Source of the DNA: a virus
Length of the DNA: 29,651 nt
Reading direction: 5' to 3' (one strand)
IMG/VR virus record: IMGVR_UViG_3300040801_000838
Coordinates: 1-29,651 of that record
Part shown: piece by piece, positions 28,446 to 29,651 of the stretch
How positions within the stretch are numbered: the stretch's first letter is position 1
Layout of the letters: every line of letters starts with the position of its first letter
Made by a program: the position numbers and the translations under genes
Notes under the pieces: generated by a model
What the model was told of the DNA's origin: nothing
The model's input: only the letters and a program-made list of their open reading frames with translations
The model's database searches: none

Positions 28446-28667
28446 ATGCACATTGTTGTATATACACAAAAGGCTTGTCCTCATAGCCTCGCCGCAAAGG
28501 TTTGGTTATCTCAACATAACTATGAATTTGAAGAAGTTGCCCTCGATGAAGACAACGAGTTGAATCGTTTTTGCGAACTTCACCCAGATCTTAAAACATT
28601 ACCTCAAATTTTTGTTGACGATAAGAACATAGGCGGCTTCTCAGATCTTTTAAGATCAGCATTATAA
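28446..28667 (+). CDS. Glutaredoxin with CPHS active site
   Basis: The 73-residue protein is a compact glutaredoxin: VVYTQKACPHSLAAKVWLSQ with Cys11, then TLPQIFVDDKNIGGFSDLL, the T-x-P glutathione-binding turn and the G-G-F-x-D-L end. The second active-site Cys is Ser14, making it a monothiol type. It could support ribonucleotide reductase or reduce glutathionylated proteins, though monothiol forms can also carry Fe-S clusters. No reductase gene is in the window. It starts 1 nt after the preceding gene. Confidence 0.9.
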   Translation: MHIVVYTQKACPHSLAAKVWLSQHNYEFEEVALDEDNELNRFCELHPDLKTLPQIFVDDKNIGGFSDLLRSAL

Positions 28668-28676
28668 TCAATTTAA

Positions 28677-28684
28677 GATAAATA
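28677..28684 (+). promoter_or_regulatory. Late promoter GATAAATA with no leader
   Basis: GATAAATA lies in the 22-nt gap after the glutaredoxin gene. Its last A is 6 nt before the A of the ATG at 28690, the same spacing as at 28231-28238, so the transcript is predicted to begin at or next to the start codon. Confidence 0.68.
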
Positions 28685-28689
28685 CGAAT

Positions 28690-29358
28690 ATGAGCTATAA
28701 CCCATTAAACTCGCCGGGTGTCCGTGTAATTCTTCTAGATGGTACTATTCGTTCTGTTCCCGCTGGTTCCGGAGGTGTACCTGAGCCATTTAGAACGCCG
28801 TTTCAAAATGCAGTTACTCCGTTATTAACCGGAGAATGGGAAGTCGATCCTCAGATGCTAGCAGAATGGGAAGTGTCAACACCGTTTAGCTTCTGTGACC
28901 CGGCACAATGGCAGGATTCGGACCTCAACTCACCACCAGTACCTTGGGAATTGGTTACTCCAGGAAGTAATGCATATGAATGGGATGAAACAAACCTGTT
29001 CGTATCATCTGATTTTCTTGCAGAGTCATATCCAATCACATATATTGGGAACGATGCGCTACCTGCGAGTCTCGAAATTTTTTATACATATAATTCCGGA
29101 GGCGCGTTTGGACCAGAACCAGGTCAAATTTCGTGGCACTGGCTAGATTCTTCTGATGTTGAAATCGACACGGGTCTACAAGTATTTTCCGAAGGAACTG
29201 GCAGCGTCGTAATTGGTCCGCCGCCGGTTGGTGCTGTAACGATGCAATTCAAGGTATACGGACCATTCTTCTGGGGCATGGGTTCATACGGTACCTACCT
29301 TGCGCTTGGATGCACAGACGCAGTATGGACATTGCTACCGGAAGAACCCCCAGTTTAA
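28690..29358 (+). CDS. Probable virion protein, Pro/Gly/Trp-rich, 222 aa
   Basis: The protein starts MSYNPLNSPGVRVILLDGTI and RSVPAGSGGVPEPF and is acidic, rich in proline, glycine, tyrosine and tryptophan, and low in lysine. Segments such as ISWHWLDSSDVEIDTGLQVF and VTMQFKVYGPFFWGMGSYG look like beta-sandwich domains of tail or capsid decoration proteins. It is the first gene after a late promoter and lacks a ribosome site, but has no other in-frame start nearby. It precedes a glycosyltransferase. Confidence 0.65.
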   Translation: MSYNPLNSPGVRVILLDGTIRSVPAGSGGVPEPFRTPFQNAVTPLLTGEWEVDPQMLAEWEVSTPFSFCDPAQWQDSDLNSPPVPWELVTPGSNAYEWDETNLFVSSDFLAESYPITYIGNDALPASLEIFYTYNSGGAFGPEPGQISWHWLDSSDVEIDTGLQVFSEGTGSVVIGPPPVGAVTMQFKVYGPFFWGMGSYGTYLALGCTDAVWTLLPEEPPV

Positions 29359-29651
29359 TGAAGATTGATGTTATCACGGTCATCTCACCTGGTACCAAAA
29401 AAGGCTATGTCAACCAATCGATCACTGCTACTAAAGCAGCAGCCGATCATTCTACTGCGGTCGGTAAGATCATAACCTCAGAAGGTGTGCCGAATAATAT
29501 CGGCCTTGCGTTTAAGAACGGTCTGAAGACATCTACCGCAGATTATGTGTGCTGGGTGGATGATGATGATATGGTGCTACCTAATGCCTTTGCCTGCTTA
29601 GAAAGACACCTTGCGAGTCAGCCTGCCGCTATCTTTGCGCGGGAGATTCAT
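29358..29651 (+). CDS. Family 2 glycosyltransferase (partial, N-terminal part)
   Basis: ATG at 29358 shares one base with the previous stop, and 98 codons run off the window. The start MKIDVITVISPGTKKGYVNQ, the first strand of a GT-A fold, is followed by SEGVPNNIGLAFKNGLKTST and then VCWVDDDDMVLPNAFACLER, where the acidic cluster is the D-x-D metal and nucleotide-sugar site of family 2 enzymes. It probably adds sugar to a virion protein or surface glycan. The donor and acceptor are unknown, and the catalytic base is beyond the edge. Confidence 0.75.
   Translation, partial: MKIDVITVISPGTKKGYVNQSITATKAAADHSTAVGKIITSEGVPNNIGLAFKNGLKTSTADYVCWVDDDDMVLPNAFACLERHLASQPAAIFAREIH

Overview
The window is a densely packed, entirely plus-strand stretch of a large T4-like tailed phage genome (myovirus type, class Caudoviricetes). 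The evidence is a family B DNA polymerase of T4 gp43 type, a gp45-like sliding clamp, a T4-type RNase H (FEN family), a DsbA-like late-transcription accessory protein, and six copies of GATAAATA, the equivalent of the T4 late promoter TATAAATA, each just upstream of a gene. A membrane-anchored i-spanin followed by a lipoprotein o-spanin points to a Gram-negative host. Many genes resemble those I associate with T4-like phages of marine and alphaproteobacterial hosts, but the host cannot be fixed from this window. Genes overlap by 1-17 nt (TAATG or ATGA junctions) through most of the region. No tRNA, CRISPR array or insertion sequence was seen.

Layout. 1-5570: two conserved phage proteins of unknown role, the spanin pair, a DnaJ-like co-chaperone and a full-length ClpA-type unfoldase, closed by a strong intrinsic terminator. 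5583-9123: a late promoter, three very small proteins (two sharing the leader MNEMR-K/R-LME), a probable virion protein and two tail-fibre-like proteins. 9135-11291: a second late unit with one 682-residue fibre protein, a structured hairpin and an intrinsic terminator. 11312-13123: a third late unit with a holin-like protein, small acidic proteins and an NMN adenylyltransferase-like nucleotidyltransferase. 13120-20770: sigma70-type promoters driving the DsbA-like protein, a membrane protein, a free-standing MbcA/ParS-type antitoxin domain, DNA polymerase, sliding clamp, a NADAR-domain protein, a DpdA-like transglycosylase and a peptide deformylase. 20772-26734: accessory genes including a collagen-repeat protein, a QueD-like T-fold protein, a glycosyltransferase, a phosphoribosyltransferase, a HIT-like protein and QueE. 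26734-29651: RNase H, small conserved proteins, glutaredoxin, a glycine/proline-rich probable virion protein and the start of a family 2 glycosyltransferase.

How the genes may work together. QueD-like, QueE and DpdA-like proteins together suggest replacement of DNA guanine by a 7-deazaguanine, a known defence against restriction; a glycosyltransferase lies between the first two. A second theme, inferred here, is NAD and ADP-ribose chemistry: NMN adenylyltransferase-like protein, antitoxin domain of the type that neutralises NAD-consuming RES toxins, and NADAR protein lie within 5.6 kb and could form a counter-defence set. A third theme is short N-terminal leaders ending in L/I-x-E, the cleavage rule of the T4 prohead protease, on several late genes including the NMN adenylyltransferase-like one, which suggests packaging into the capsid. 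Promoter architecture is also unusual: three near-consensus sigma70 promoters have the -35 TTGACA overlapping the TGA stop codon of the gene before, and three promoters are placed so that the predicted transcript would begin at the A of the start codon.
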